From Campylobacterales bacterium (GTDB lineage Bacteria > Campylobacterota > Campylobacteria > Campylobacterales > QNZT01), in contig JADGDK010000006.1 in the NCBI GenBank assembly GCA_016744895.1, forward strand, positions 12,817 through 49,708: 36,892 nucleotides of DNA, in the 5' to 3' direction. Below are positions 8,351 through 16,584 of the stretch, one piece after another; the stretch's first letter is position 1, and each line of letters opens with the position of its first letter. The position numbers and the translations under genes were made by a program. Below the pieces are notes generated by a model that was given only the letters and a program-made list of their open reading frames with translations, was not told the DNA's origin and searched no databases.

Positions 8351-11317
8351 CTATTTTCTCAAATACTTTAAAACAGTCGCTATGATGTCATCATCATCTT
8401 TACTAGGTGCTTTGAGACTCTCTTTTCGCTCATTTTCATATACAATTGTGATATTTTGTTGATACGAAGAGATGGTTTTGATACTTTTTTCGGATGCCAA
8501 TATCTTAATCACAATCACCTCAAGAAAGTTTTTTGTCAACTCATCAAGTTCACCAAAACGGTCAATCATCTCCTCTTCTATCTCATAGACTTCATTAACT
8601 TGCTCACATTTACTCAAACGACGATATAGTTCTAACCGTATACGATCTTCTCCTACTGAGTCACTATTGAGGTATGCACTGACTGCAAGCTTGACTTCTA
8701 CTTCTGATTTTTCTGTTTTTTGTTGGTTTAAAAGTAAGTTTAAGGCATCCTCCAACATCTTAAGATAGAGAGAATATCCGATATTTTTGATATGACCACT
8801 TTGAGCTTCACCTATGAGATTTCCACCACCTCTAATTTCTAGATCATGATAAGCTAGCACCGAACCACTTCCCAAAAAGGAGTTTGACTCTAGTGCAATT
8901 AATCTTTTTTTGGAGGTATCTGAAATTTTATCTTTGTTTTCAACCAAGAAGTAGCAGTAACCCACACGACTACTACGCCCAACCCGACCACGAAGTTGAT
9001 GCAGGTCTGCCATGCCAAATCGATCCGCATTTTCAACAATAATCGTATTTACATTTGGGATATGAATACCCGATTCGATAATCGTAGTAGAGATCAAGAT
9101 ATCATACTCTTTTTTCTCAAAAGCCATGATCTCTTTTTCTGTTACAGCCGCTGAAATTTTTGAGTGAAGTACCAAGATCTTAGCATTTGGCAAAATTTCT
9201 TGTAACTCTTTTTTCTTTGCATCAATACTGGCAATTCGATTATGTACATAAAAGATTTGACCACCGCGTCTTGTCTCACGAAGCACAATTTCTTTTAATA
9301 GTTTCTCATCAAACTCTTTAACAAAAGTCCGAACATCTTCACGCTCACTTGGAGGAGTTAAAAGTTGTGAATATTGTTTGATAGAGCTAAGTGCCATGTT
9401 AAGCGATCTTGGGATCGGAGTTGCACTCATGGAGAGTACATGTAAATTCTCTTTGAGTGCTTTTAACTTCTCTTTTTGTTTTACACCAAATTTATGCTCT
9501 TCATCAAGTATCATAAGGGCAATATTGTTAAACGCTACACCAAACAAGGAATGTGTTCCTACACATACATCTATTGTACCCTCTTTAAGCCCTTTTAAAA
9601 TGTTACTTTTTTCGCGAGTTGTGGTAAAACGATCTAACTTCACAACAGAAACTCCATACTTAGAAAAACGCTCTTTTAGACTTTTATAATGCTGAGAAGT
9701 GAGCAAGGTTGTTGGGGCTAAAAATGCAGCTTGATAGCCACTTTTTACCGCTGCAAAAATGGCATTCATAGCCACTTCTGTTTTTCCAAAACCAACATCA
9801 CCACTAAGAAGTCGATCCATGACTTTACCATTTTTTAAATCATCAAAAATTTCATTGATACTTTTATCTTGGTCATCCGTATAGACAAAGCCTGCATCAT
9901 TTTGAAATAGTTTTAACTCAGTATGATTGCTTTTAAGTTTGACAGCATTGATAAGTTCACGACTCGCTGCTATCTCTATAATTTCACGGGCAATTTCAAA
10001 GAGTTTGACTTTGGTCTTCTCTTTCATCTTTAGGAAACTACTTTTTCCTAACTTATCCACTATGGCTAATGCACCACCCTCAGAAATATATCTATCGATA
10101 AGTGTTAAGTTTTCCACAGGAATCAAAAGCCTATCATCTCCTTGATAAGCAATCTCCACAAAATCTCGAACTGTGCCTAAAACTTTAGTATTTTTTAGAC
10201 CTTTAAAGATACCAATTCCATAATTTTCATGCACTACATAATCATTGACTTTAAGATCATCAAGAACAATAGAACTTCGTTTTCGTCTCTTTTTTCGCTC
10301 ACTTTTATTGAGTGATACAATGAGCTCATCATCACTCAAAACATTGACAATAAGTTCATTAAATTGATAATTTACTTTAATTTCTGCATCAATTCCAGAT
10401 TGTTTTGCCAAACCCTCATTTCTTGCGATAATTGTAATTTTCTTCTTTTTATGAAAACTCACCAATGCATTTAACTCAGCAACTTCAATATCTTTATAAA
10501 TTTTTGGCTCTTGGATAAGCGGTATGGCTAAGAGTTGCTCTTTTTTGGCTTTATCTTCAGAAAACGAAAAAAAATCTTCGATATCTTCTTTAAGATTAGA
10601 AACATAAATAGCACTTTTTGATTTGAGGTAATCCTCTGACAAATCTTCAAGGCACCAAAAACCAAGTGTTGAAATCTCTTTTTCAAAACTATCACTTTGA
10701 AGATTTGAAACCATTTTTTCTAATTGCTCATATTGTACACTATCAAGGGCAAAAAGTGCAGGTATCACTGAAACCGACTCAAGCTCCTCTTTTTCACTCT
10801 TTTGGGTTTCACAAGTAAAAATCCTAATACTCTCTATCTCATCATCAAAAAGTGAAATTCTTATGGGATAAGAAGCGTTTATAGGATAGAGATCGATGAT
10901 GTCACCCCGAAATGAAACCTCTCCTTTTTCTTCAACAATTTCAACAAAGGTATACCCCCAATGAAGCAATCTCTCTTTAAAATTACTTAACTCAATCGTA
11001 TCACCAAACTCAATATCAAAAGATTGAAAAAGCTCTTTTTTTGGAAGCGCATTTATCATCGTTCTAAAAGGTGCAATGAGTAGTGATTTTTTAGGATTGG
11101 TATGATAAGAATTTAGTGCCGCATTGATCTCAAAAAGCTCCTCTTTATAAGGGCGTAAATCATCGCCATGTGCTGCTCTAAAATCAGGAAGTTGATAGGT
11201 TTGATACCCTAGATATGTGGCACAGTCAGCTGCACTTTTTGCCTCTTTGTCATCTTTGGTAATAAGAAGTTGTATATCTGGTTTTGATTTAAGGTACTCG
11301 AAGAGTCTAGCTTGCAC
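8351..11317 (-). CDS. mfd: Transcription-repair coupling factor
   Basis: Mfd pushes RNA polymerase stalled at DNA damage off the template and recruits UvrA. The order is correct: a UvrB-like N-terminus (to about 330), the CarD-like RNA polymerase interaction domain around 350-410 (VNDYVVHENYGIGIF, LIPVENL), then the RecG-like translocase. Walker A is GDVGFGKTE, the box is LDEEHKFG, motif III is SATPIPRSLN, and motif VI is QLRGRVGRSS. The TRG and C-terminal regulatory domain follow. At 988 residues it is shorter than the 1148 of E. coli and close to what is expected for Campylobacterota. The start is GTG at 11317, preceded by AAAGG. Downstream, 34 bases separate it from the ABC gene. Confidence 0.98.
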   Translation of the reverse strand: MQARLFEYLKSKPDIQLLITKDDKEAKSAADCATYLGYQTYQLPDFRAAHGDDLRPYKEELFEINAALNSYHTNPKKSLLIAPFRTMINALPKKELFQSFDIEFGDTIELSNFKERLLHWGYTFVEIVEEKGEVSFRGDIIDLYPINASYPIRISLFDDEIESIRIFTCETQKSEKEELESVSVIPALFALDSVQYEQLEKMVSNLQSDSFEKEISTLGFWCLEDLSEDYLKSKSAIYVSNLKEDIEDFFSFSEDKAKKEQLLAIPLIQEPKIYKDIEVAELNALVSFHKKKKITIIARNEGLAKQSGIDAEIKVNYQFNELIVNVLSDDELIVSLNKSERKKRRKRSSIVLDDLKVNDYVVHENYGIGIFKGLKNTKVLGTVRDFVEIAYQGDDRLLIPVENLTLIDRYISEGGALAIVDKLGKSSFLKMKEKTKVKLFEIAREIIEIAASRELINAVKLKSNHTELKLFQNDAGFVYTDDQDKSINEIFDDLKNGKVMDRLLSGDVGFGKTEVAMNAIFAAVKSGYQAAFLAPTTLLTSQHYKSLKERFSKYGVSVVKLDRFTTTREKSNILKGLKEGTIDVCVGTHSLFGVAFNNIALMILDEEHKFGVKQKEKLKALKENLHVLSMSATPIPRSLNMALSSIKQYSQLLTPPSEREDVRTFVKEFDEKLLKEIVLRETRRGGQIFYVHNRIASIDAKKKELQEILPNAKILVLHSKISAAVTEKEIMAFEKKEYDILISTTIIESGIHIPNVNTIIVENADRFGMADLHQLRGRVGRSSRVGYCYFLVENKDKISDTSKKRLIALESNSFLGSGSVLAYHDLEIRGGGNLIGEAQSGHIKNIGYSLYLKMLEDALNLLLNQQKTEKSEVEVKLAVSAYLNSDSVGEDRIRLELYRRLSKCEQVNEVYEIEEEMIDRFGELDELTKNFLEVIVIKILASEKSIKTISSYQQNITIVYENERKESLKAPSKDDDDIIATVLKYLRK

Positions 11318-11342
11318 TTTTTGCCTTTATTTTATATGTGAA

Positions 11343-11417
11343 CTTTCTTTTAAAACAGTGACGAGAGGCTCAGACCAAAGGGAGGATTTGCCTCGTAGGA
11401 GCTGTTTTAAAAGAAAG
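11343..11417. repeat. Perfect 16-bp inverted repeat with structured 43-base loop between divergent genes
   Basis: CTTTCTTTTAAAACAG at 11343-11358 is exactly complementary to CTGTTTTAAAAGAAAG at 11402-11417. The 43-base interior can fold again: GAGGC at 11365-11369 pairs with GCCTC at 11390-11394, and flanking AC/GT could extend it across a 2-base bulge. The interior is markedly more GC-rich than its surroundings. It lies between the divergent starts of mfd and the serpin gene, so it is not a terminator for either. The layout resembles a palindromic intergenic repeat or miniature element, or a small structured RNA. I cannot count copies elsewhere. Confidence 0.75.
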
Positions 11418-11437
11418 CTCTAATGGATTTAAAATTT

Positions 11438-11446
11438 TGATATAAT
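11438..11446 (+). promoter_or_regulatory. Candidate extended -10 promoter for the serpin-HPt unit
   Basis: TGATATAAT is a perfect extended -10 (TGn-TATAAT), 17 bases before the serpin ATG and just downstream of the inverted repeat. The ribosome site AAGGAG at 11453-11458 follows. The leader would be very short, about 10 bases, so a start a few bases earlier or another promoter inside the repeat is possible. No -35 match is evident. Confidence 0.45.
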
Positions 11447-11463
11447 AGTATCAAGGAGTTTAT

Positions 11464-12684
11464 ATGAAACAGATTATAACAGCCCTTGTTGGAATGACAC
11501 TTTTAGTAAGTTGTAATTCTACTACTTCACAAGAAAATGAAGTACTTAGTAAATTACAAAGAGACCTAAATCCACAAGTGAGTGAAACAGATCTTAAACA
11601 ATTAGTCAGCAATAATAATAAGTTTGCATTTTCACTCTATCAAAACTTACATACCAATCAAAATAATACATTTTTCTCACCTATTTCAATCAGTCACGCA
11701 CTTATTATGACTTATGCAGGTACTAGTGGAGAAACTAAGAAAGAGATGAAAACGGCACTCAATTTAAGCCTTGATGATACAAAAGTCCATGCATCTTTTA
11801 ATAAATTAGATCTTGGCTTAAATATAAATGACGATACTTATATCTTTAAACTTGCTAATGCAATTTGGCCTTCACAAGATTTTAAATTTGAACAAAACTA
11901 TCTTGATACGATCATGGTCAATTATGGAGCTAGTTTAAAGACATTGGACTATAGTACCAAACCTGATGAAAGTCGCAACACCATAAATAACTCGATAGCA
12001 GAAAAAACTGAGAACAAAATACAAGATTTAATTCCAAAAGGAGCCATTACACCAATGACTAAAATGGTACTTAGTAATGCTACTTATTTTAAAGGCTCAT
12101 GGGAATTTCCTTTTGATCCAAATGATACAGAAAAAGGTATATTTGATAATTCTATAGAGACAGATTTTATGTCTCAAACAGAAATATTTTCTTATTTTGA
12201 GGATGAAAATTTATCCGCTATCAAACTAGGTTATAAAAAACAAAAAAGCTCTATGATTATCATACTTCCAAAAGATGAAACTTTCAACATATCAGAATCC
12301 ATTGTACAGCATATTCAAAATAATTTTATCAGACATAATGTCACCTTAAAAATGCCAAAATTTAAATTTACTACTGACTCGATCAGTCTCACTAACACCT
12401 TAGAATCTCTTGGAATGAAACTTGCTTTTGATAGTACTAAAGCTGACTTTAGCAATTTGAGCCAGACTAGTTCAATTTATATTAGTGATATTTTGCATAA
12501 AACATTTATCGAAGTAGATGAGTATGGCACCCAAGCAGCCGCGGCGACAACAACCCTACTCTCTACCACATCACAAGAAATTGTTTCAAATGCACAAATG
12601 TCTCTAGATAAACCATTTATCTATATGATTGTAGATGATCAGACGAGTCAAATACTATTTTTAGGCTATATGTTAAAACCATAA
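11464..12684 (+). CDS. Serpin-family protease inhibitor, predicted lipoprotein
   Basis: A full-length 406-residue serpin. Inhibitory members trap serine or cysteine proteases by inserting a cleaved reactive loop into a beta-sheet. The N-terminus MKQIITALVGMTLLVSC has a good lipobox (LVSC, Cys17), so the protein should be lipid-anchored in the envelope. FAFSLYQNLHTNQNNTFFSPISI is the serpin N-terminal helix and strand. LSNATYFKGSWEFPFDPNDT is a signature element. The hinge EYGTQAAAATTT has Gly355 (P15), Thr356 (P14) and four alanines at P12-P9, the pattern of inhibitory serpins. DKPFIYMIVDDQTSQILFLGYM is the C-terminal signature. The P1 residue is unclear because the loop is Thr/Ser-rich and about four residues longer than in alpha-1-antitrypsin. 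Strong AAGGAG precedes the ATG. Serpins are uncommon in this phylum, and acquisition by transfer is likely. Confidence 0.95.
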   Translation: MKQIITALVGMTLLVSCNSTTSQENEVLSKLQRDLNPQVSETDLKQLVSNNNKFAFSLYQNLHTNQNNTFFSPISISHALIMTYAGTSGETKKEMKTALNLSLDDTKVHASFNKLDLGLNINDDTYIFKLANAIWPSQDFKFEQNYLDTIMVNYGASLKTLDYSTKPDESRNTINNSIAEKTENKIQDLIPKGAITPMTKMVLSNATYFKGSWEFPFDPNDTEKGIFDNSIETDFMSQTEIFSYFEDENLSAIKLGYKKQKSSMIIILPKDETFNISESIVQHIQNNFIRHNVTLKMPKFKFTTDSISLTNTLESLGMKLAFDSTKADFSNLSQTSSIYISDILHKTFIEVDEYGTQAAAATTTLLSTTSQEIVSNAQMSLDKPFIYMIVDDQTSQILFLGYMLKP

Positions 12685-12692
12685 GGAAACAG

Positions 12693-13100
12693 ATGGGTAT
12701 TTTTACAAATTTAGAAACAGAGTTTGATATAGAAATTGTAGAGGAGTTTTTTTCACATTTCTCTTTTATGATCGAAGCACTTGAGCCTTTAATTATTGGT
12801 TTGGAAAAAGAAGTGTTTTATACAAATAACATAAATGAAATTTTTAGAATTTTTCATAACATAAAATCTTCTACTGGATATCTTAAAATTAGGCCTATTA
12901 ATAAACTCGTAACATTAGGCGAAGAGGTACTCGAAGAGTGCAGACATCAAAGTGGTGTGGGAAGCGATGAACTTATCAATTGGTTACTTCTTTTAAATGA
13001 TCAACTTTTACTTTACAGAAAAGATTTGGAAAAAGATAAAGATGTATTAAGCCCAATAAATCATAATATAATAAAAGTACCTACAAAGTATTTAAAGTAA
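12693..13100 (+). CDS. Stand-alone histidine phosphotransfer (HPt) domain protein
   Basis: A 135-residue, largely helical protein resembling the CheA P1/HPt four-helix bundle, which relays phosphate between a kinase and a response regulator in the cytoplasm. INEIFRIFHNIKSSTGYL carries the phosphoacceptor His55 in the usual H-x-x-K-x-x-x-G context. The following helix (NKLVTLGEEVLEECR) matches the family. It begins 8 bases after the serpin stop with AAGGAA as ribosome site, so the two are surely co-transcribed. No kinase or receiver gene is nearby. Its last 9 bases overlap the end of the convergent M23 peptidase gene. Assignment as HPt is firm in pattern; its partners are unknown. Confidence 0.85.
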   Translation: MGIFTNLETEFDIEIVEEFFSHFSFMIEALEPLIIGLEKEVFYTNNINEIFRIFHNIKSSTGYLKIRPINKLVTLGEEVLEECRHQSGVGSDELINWLLLLNDQLLLYRKDLEKDKDVLSPINHNIIKVPTKYLK

Positions 13101-13907
13101 TTTTGCCAAACTTGCACGACCGTATAAATTCATAATCGCACGAGTAAGACTATCCCACGCGATACGATTTTCAGTGTATAAAAGATTTTCAAAATTATTG
13201 ATATTAAATGTTAAAAAGTTTTTTGGATCAAGTACATTTTTAATATATTTTACTTCATAATGTAAATGAGGACCAGTGGAAATTCCTGTATTTCCAAGAT
13301 AACCTATCACTGTACCTTTTTTTACAAAATCTCCTTTTTTGACTTCTAAATTTGTTTTCATGTGTCCATATGCTGTTTTAAAACCAAAATTATGATGAAT
13401 CACTACAAGATTTCCATATCCTGTATCAAAGTCTGCATATTCAACAATTCCATCAGCAGTTGCAATGATACCAGTTCCCATCTTACCACCAAAATCAATA
13501 CCATGATGAAATCTCTTAATTTTATGAATAGGATGCATACGATAACCAAATGGGGAAGTCACTCTTTGAGTAGAAGAAGGGTAACCACTAGGAATACTAT
13601 CAACAATCAATTTTTTTGTTTTTTGATTCATATTTGCTAAAAGTTTTGAAATATTGCTATTTTTAGTACTACTATTTTCTCCAATCAGCTCTTCAATATC
13701 TTCAATCTTATCTTGAATCTGTTCAAATTCTTCTTTTTTCTTTTGGATACTTTGGCTGAGAATAATATTTGCTTTGACAAGTTTTAACTGTTCTTTTTTA
13801 ATATCTCCTGCATAGGAGGCATAGAATGCAGATACAATTGCTACGATTACAAATGTAAAAGCTACAAGAGAGAAAATTATAATATATCTATTGTGTTTTA
13901 ACTCCAT
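13092..13907 (-). CDS. M23-family peptidoglycan endopeptidase, membrane anchored
   Basis: A zinc metallopeptidase that probably cuts peptidoglycan cross-links in the periplasm. Residues about 8-30 form a transmembrane anchor, followed by a coiled coil (KKEEFEQIQDKIEDIEELI). The LytM/M23 domain runs from about 115 to 225: SPFGYRMHPIHKI, then HHGIDFGG with the H-x-x-x-D zinc pair, YGNLVVIHH, and GPHLHYEVKY with the H-x-H pair, so all ligands are present. Helicobacter and Campylobacter relatives (Csd/Pgp-type) shape the cell, and I infer a similar role. The ATG overlaps the end of folC by 20 bases. From memory, the same neighbour order (Cj1087c beside folC) exists in C. jejuni. Confidence 0.93.
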   Translation of the reverse strand: MELKHNRYIIIFSLVAFTFVIVAIVSAFYASYAGDIKKEQLKLVKANIILSQSIQKKKEEFEQIQDKIEDIEELIGENSSTKNSNISKLLANMNQKTKKLIVDSIPSGYPSSTQRVTSPFGYRMHPIHKIKRFHHGIDFGGKMGTGIIATADGIVEYADFDTGYGNLVVIHHNFGFKTAYGHMKTNLEVKKGDFVKKGTVIGYLGNTGISTGPHLHYEVKYIKNVLDPKNFLTFNINNFENLLYTENRIAWDSLTRAIMNLYGRASLAKLL

Positions 13908-15042
13908 GATGCTTTAAAAACTCCTCTACAACTGAAAATGAACCAAATACGAGATACTCATCATGGTGATTGATTTTATGAAAATTACAAAATTCTATCT
14001 CAAGCGTGCGAAGCGTCTCATCTAAAATCTTTTTTTCTTCAATTCTTTCATTTAATATCGACAAAATTTCAACTCTTTTAATAATTGGCTTTAAAATTTT
14101 TAAAATTTTCTTATAATCTTTGTCTCCATAAGAGTTATATACCAATACAATCTCAGAATTTCGAAAATGAGATAATAAAGCCTTGGCTGCAGCTACATTA
14201 TGCCCTACATCAATCGTTACATTTTCACTAATTTTTTGACATCTACCAAAAAGTTTAAAATCTTCAAATTTACTAAAATCAATTTCAATACCAAAAAATT
14301 TTGCACCAGCCATAGCTAAAAGTAAATTATCTACAAAAAATTGAGGCATAGAGAGTGACTGTATACACTCTTTTGCCTCTTGCTTCTCGAAAAAAAAAAA
14401 AAAATGATCATATCGAAACATTTCAACACCTTTTTTTCTCGAACGTAACTTTGAGACTTTATATACTTCTTTATACTCTTGCTTTCCAAGAATTGAAAAT
14501 TTCCGTACCGCATTTAATTTTGTCGTTGCAATTTGGTTTATGGTCTCACCTAAGAATGCTTCATGGTCATAAGAGATAGGAGTAACAAGAGTTAAAGCAC
14601 TTTCAAAAACACTTGTTGCATCATATTCACCGCCAAGACCAGCTTCTAAAACAATATAATCACACTCTTGAAAACATAACATAGCAAGTAGTGTTGTATA
14701 CTCAAAATAGGAGAGAGATTTTTGAAATTTACTACTTAAGATAGAAGATAATTTTTGATGATTTTTCTCTAATAAATCATCATTAACATTTTTACCATTT
14801 AACCAAATGCGCTCATTAAATTTTAAAACATGTGGCGAAGTATAATGTCCTGTTTTAAAACCAGATTTATGCAAATAATGGGCTAAAAACCTTCCACTAC
14901 TTCCTTTACCATTGGTTCCTATCACATGGATAATTGTAGGAAGTGAAAAATGTTTTTCTACACTCTCCCAAGCTCTAGGCATACGGGTATAATCAATCTC
15001 TTTATAATAAAGTGGCTTTTTCGCCAAAAAGTCCTCTAACAC
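13888..15042 (-). CDS. folC: Bifunctional dihydrofolate/folylpolyglutamate synthase
   Basis: Adds glutamate to dihydropteroate and to folates, an ATP-using Mur-ligase-like reaction in the cytoplasm. The P-loop is HVIGTNGKGSSGRFLAHYL at about residue 40, followed by YTSPHVLKFNERI. The SYDHEAFLGETINQIATTK region carries the metal and catalytic-lysine motif in a diverged form, and ENVTIDVGHNVAAA is the second-domain DxAHN-like motif. Length 384 is within the family range. The start is GTG immediately after the TAG of the upstream cyclase gene. A run of fifteen thymines in the coding strand encodes a Phe5 stretch at about residues 213-217, so a one-base slip here would frameshift the gene. The ORF is intact as given. 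Confidence 0.94.
   Translation of the reverse strand: MLEDFLAKKPLYYKEIDYTRMPRAWESVEKHFSLPTIIHVIGTNGKGSSGRFLAHYLHKSGFKTGHYTSPHVLKFNERIWLNGKNVNDDLLEKNHQKLSSILSSKFQKSLSYFEYTTLLAMLCFQECDYIVLEAGLGGEYDATSVFESALTLVTPISYDHEAFLGETINQIATTKLNAVRKFSILGKQEYKEVYKVSKLRSRKKGVEMFRYDHFFFFFEKQEAKECIQSLSMPQFFVDNLLLAMAGAKFFGIEIDFSKFEDFKLFGRCQKISENVTIDVGHNVAAAKALLSHFRNSEIVLVYNSYGDKDYKKILKILKPIIKRVEILSILNERIEEKKILDETLRTLEIEFCNFHKINHHDEYLVFGSFSVVEEFLKHHGVKTQ
14390..14404. repeat. 15-base A/T homopolymer inside folC
   Basis: Fifteen consecutive A on the plus strand are read as fifteen T in the folC coding strand, encoding FFFFF. Such tracts are prone to slippage during replication, transcription and sequencing. In this phylum homopolymers often mediate phase variation, but usually as G/C tracts in surface genes. 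Confidence 0.9.
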
Positions 15043-16584
15043 CTACACAATCTCTGGCATAACTCTATTTCTGCCTGCTTGTTTAGCAGCATAAAGTGCC
15101 TCATCTGCACCCGCAATCATCTCTTTTTGCCCTTTATAATCTGTACAATGACCTACTCCAACACTGATTGTAATTGGTACTTTTTGCTCTTTATAAAGAA
15201 AATCAAATGCCTCCACTTTTTTTCTTATTTTTTCAGCAAATACTAAAGCACCATTTAAAGGAGTATTTGGCAATATCGCTAAAAACTCTTCCCCACCATA
15301 TCGTCCAATGATATCAACATCTCTTTTGACCTCTAAAAAGATTGCACCTAGTTTTTTCAAAATCACATCACCTGCTTCATGCCCAAAAGTATCATTCACC
15401 TTTTTAAAATAATCAATGTCAAAAAAGCAAATCGAATACGCAATTTTATATCTTATGTAACTTTTTTCAACACGATTTAACTCTTCATCAAGACCTCTTT
15501 TAGAGACTAGAGCAGTTAAGAAATCTTTTTTACTCTCTTTTTTAGCCACACTAAGTGCACCCTCCAACTTCTTGATTTTTAATTGAAGTGTTTTAACAAC
15601 TTCATCATCTTTTTTCATTTTTTTACCCAAAAGATCCGTCTCTACCTCAAGGGAATCCGCAATCTTAATCAATCTTGCCTTCACCGTTTCAAAATTGTGT
15701 TTGCCGTGATCAAAACTTTTAAGTTCTCTTTTAATTTCTGAGATACGATCACGACTTAAGTTACTATTGTCAACAAGATTTACAATTTTTTCAGATACAT
15801 CTCCAAGTAGTTCATCTAAGGATAAGACACGCTCTTTTACCTCTTCACGGTCTATTTTAATACGCTTTTCAACTAAATGAGCAATTCGTTTTTGTACCTC
15901 TTTTTCATTGATAATATGGGGAGCATTTTTAAGCTCATAACTAAGTGTTGCTAATTCATCATCCATTGTATCTGTAAGAGAAGGGGTTAATGAGGAAACA
16001 ATCATAGACGCCATAGTTTCAATTGTACGATCCTCTTGTGTAGCACTTAATACTGTAACAATTTCATTGAGTGTGGCCTCTAAATCACCTTTTTGAACAG
16101 TACTATATGGTTTTAGCCTATCAAGCAAATTTTCATCATAATTAGTTAAAAACTCAAACCATTTATCTTTAATAATTTCAAAGGTATTATAATCAGCTAA
16201 ATACTCTATACGCTCCAAAGAGGCATTTGCAAGCTCACTCGCCTTTTTATTATGTAAAAGTGTCATACTCTGAAGCAACCTTTTTACAAGTGTTACTAAG
16301 ATGAGATTTTGTCTATTTTTCTCTTGTCCTGTGATACGGTTTAATGTAGCGATAAGATAAGTTAAAAGTTCTTCTGTAGTATTAATATTATATTTTGATA
16401 TATCTTCTTTTAAAAAAGGATTTAATTTTGAGAGAAATCGTTTATTACGATTACAATCAATAAGATCAAAACCTCTTTTTGTAGCAATTTTACAAAACAT
16501 ATCTGCATAGTTATCTGGAGTAAGTGGTGTTTTGTTAGAATTTAGGGTCTTTAACGTTTCTCGTACGATATCACTGATAGTCAT
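15043..16584 (-). CDS. Diguanylate cyclase with novel N-terminal region
   Basis: The C-terminal GGDEF domain (about residues 350-513) makes cyclic di-GMP from GTP. It shows CFFDIDYFKKVNDTFGHEAGD, the catalytic GRYGGEEF, and an RDVD exactly five residues before GGEEF, the allosteric inhibitory site, so product feedback is expected. The first 340 residues are mostly helical, charged and without membrane segments, with a coiled coil (VETDLLGKKMKKDDEVVKTLQLKIKKLEGAL) leading into the cyclase. I do not recognise the sensor part. The gene overlaps lptE by ATGA and directly abuts folC, placing it in the middle of the leuS-lptE-folC operon. C. jejuni has an extra gene (Cj1089c) at this position in my recollection. 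Confidence 0.92.
   Translation of the reverse strand: MTISDIVRETLKTLNSNKTPLTPDNYADMFCKIATKRGFDLIDCNRNKRFLSKLNPFLKEDISKYNINTTEELLTYLIATLNRITGQEKNRQNLILVTLVKRLLQSMTLLHNKKASELANASLERIEYLADYNTFEIIKDKWFEFLTNYDENLLDRLKPYSTVQKGDLEATLNEIVTVLSATQEDRTIETMASMIVSSLTPSLTDTMDDELATLSYELKNAPHIINEKEVQKRIAHLVEKRIKIDREEVKERVLSLDELLGDVSEKIVNLVDNSNLSRDRISEIKRELKSFDHGKHNFETVKARLIKIADSLEVETDLLGKKMKKDDEVVKTLQLKIKKLEGALSVAKKESKKDFLTALVSKRGLDEELNRVEKSYIRYKIAYSICFFDIDYFKKVNDTFGHEAGDVILKKLGAIFLEVKRDVDIIGRYGGEEFLAILPNTPLNGALVFAEKIRKKVEAFDFLYKEQKVPITISVGVGHCTDYKGQKEMIAGADEALYAAKQAGRNRVMPEIV

Noticed and set aside
11217-11423. 68-codon plus-strand ORF across the mfd start and the inverted repeat
   Set aside because: Overlaps mfd coding sequence antisense, has no recognisable domain, and ends inside the palindromic element; no support as a gene.
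14331-14579. Small ORFs on both strands around the folC homopolymer, suggesting a frameshift
   Set aside because: folC reads through intact with all motifs in one frame, so the extra ORFs are by-products of the A/T tract.
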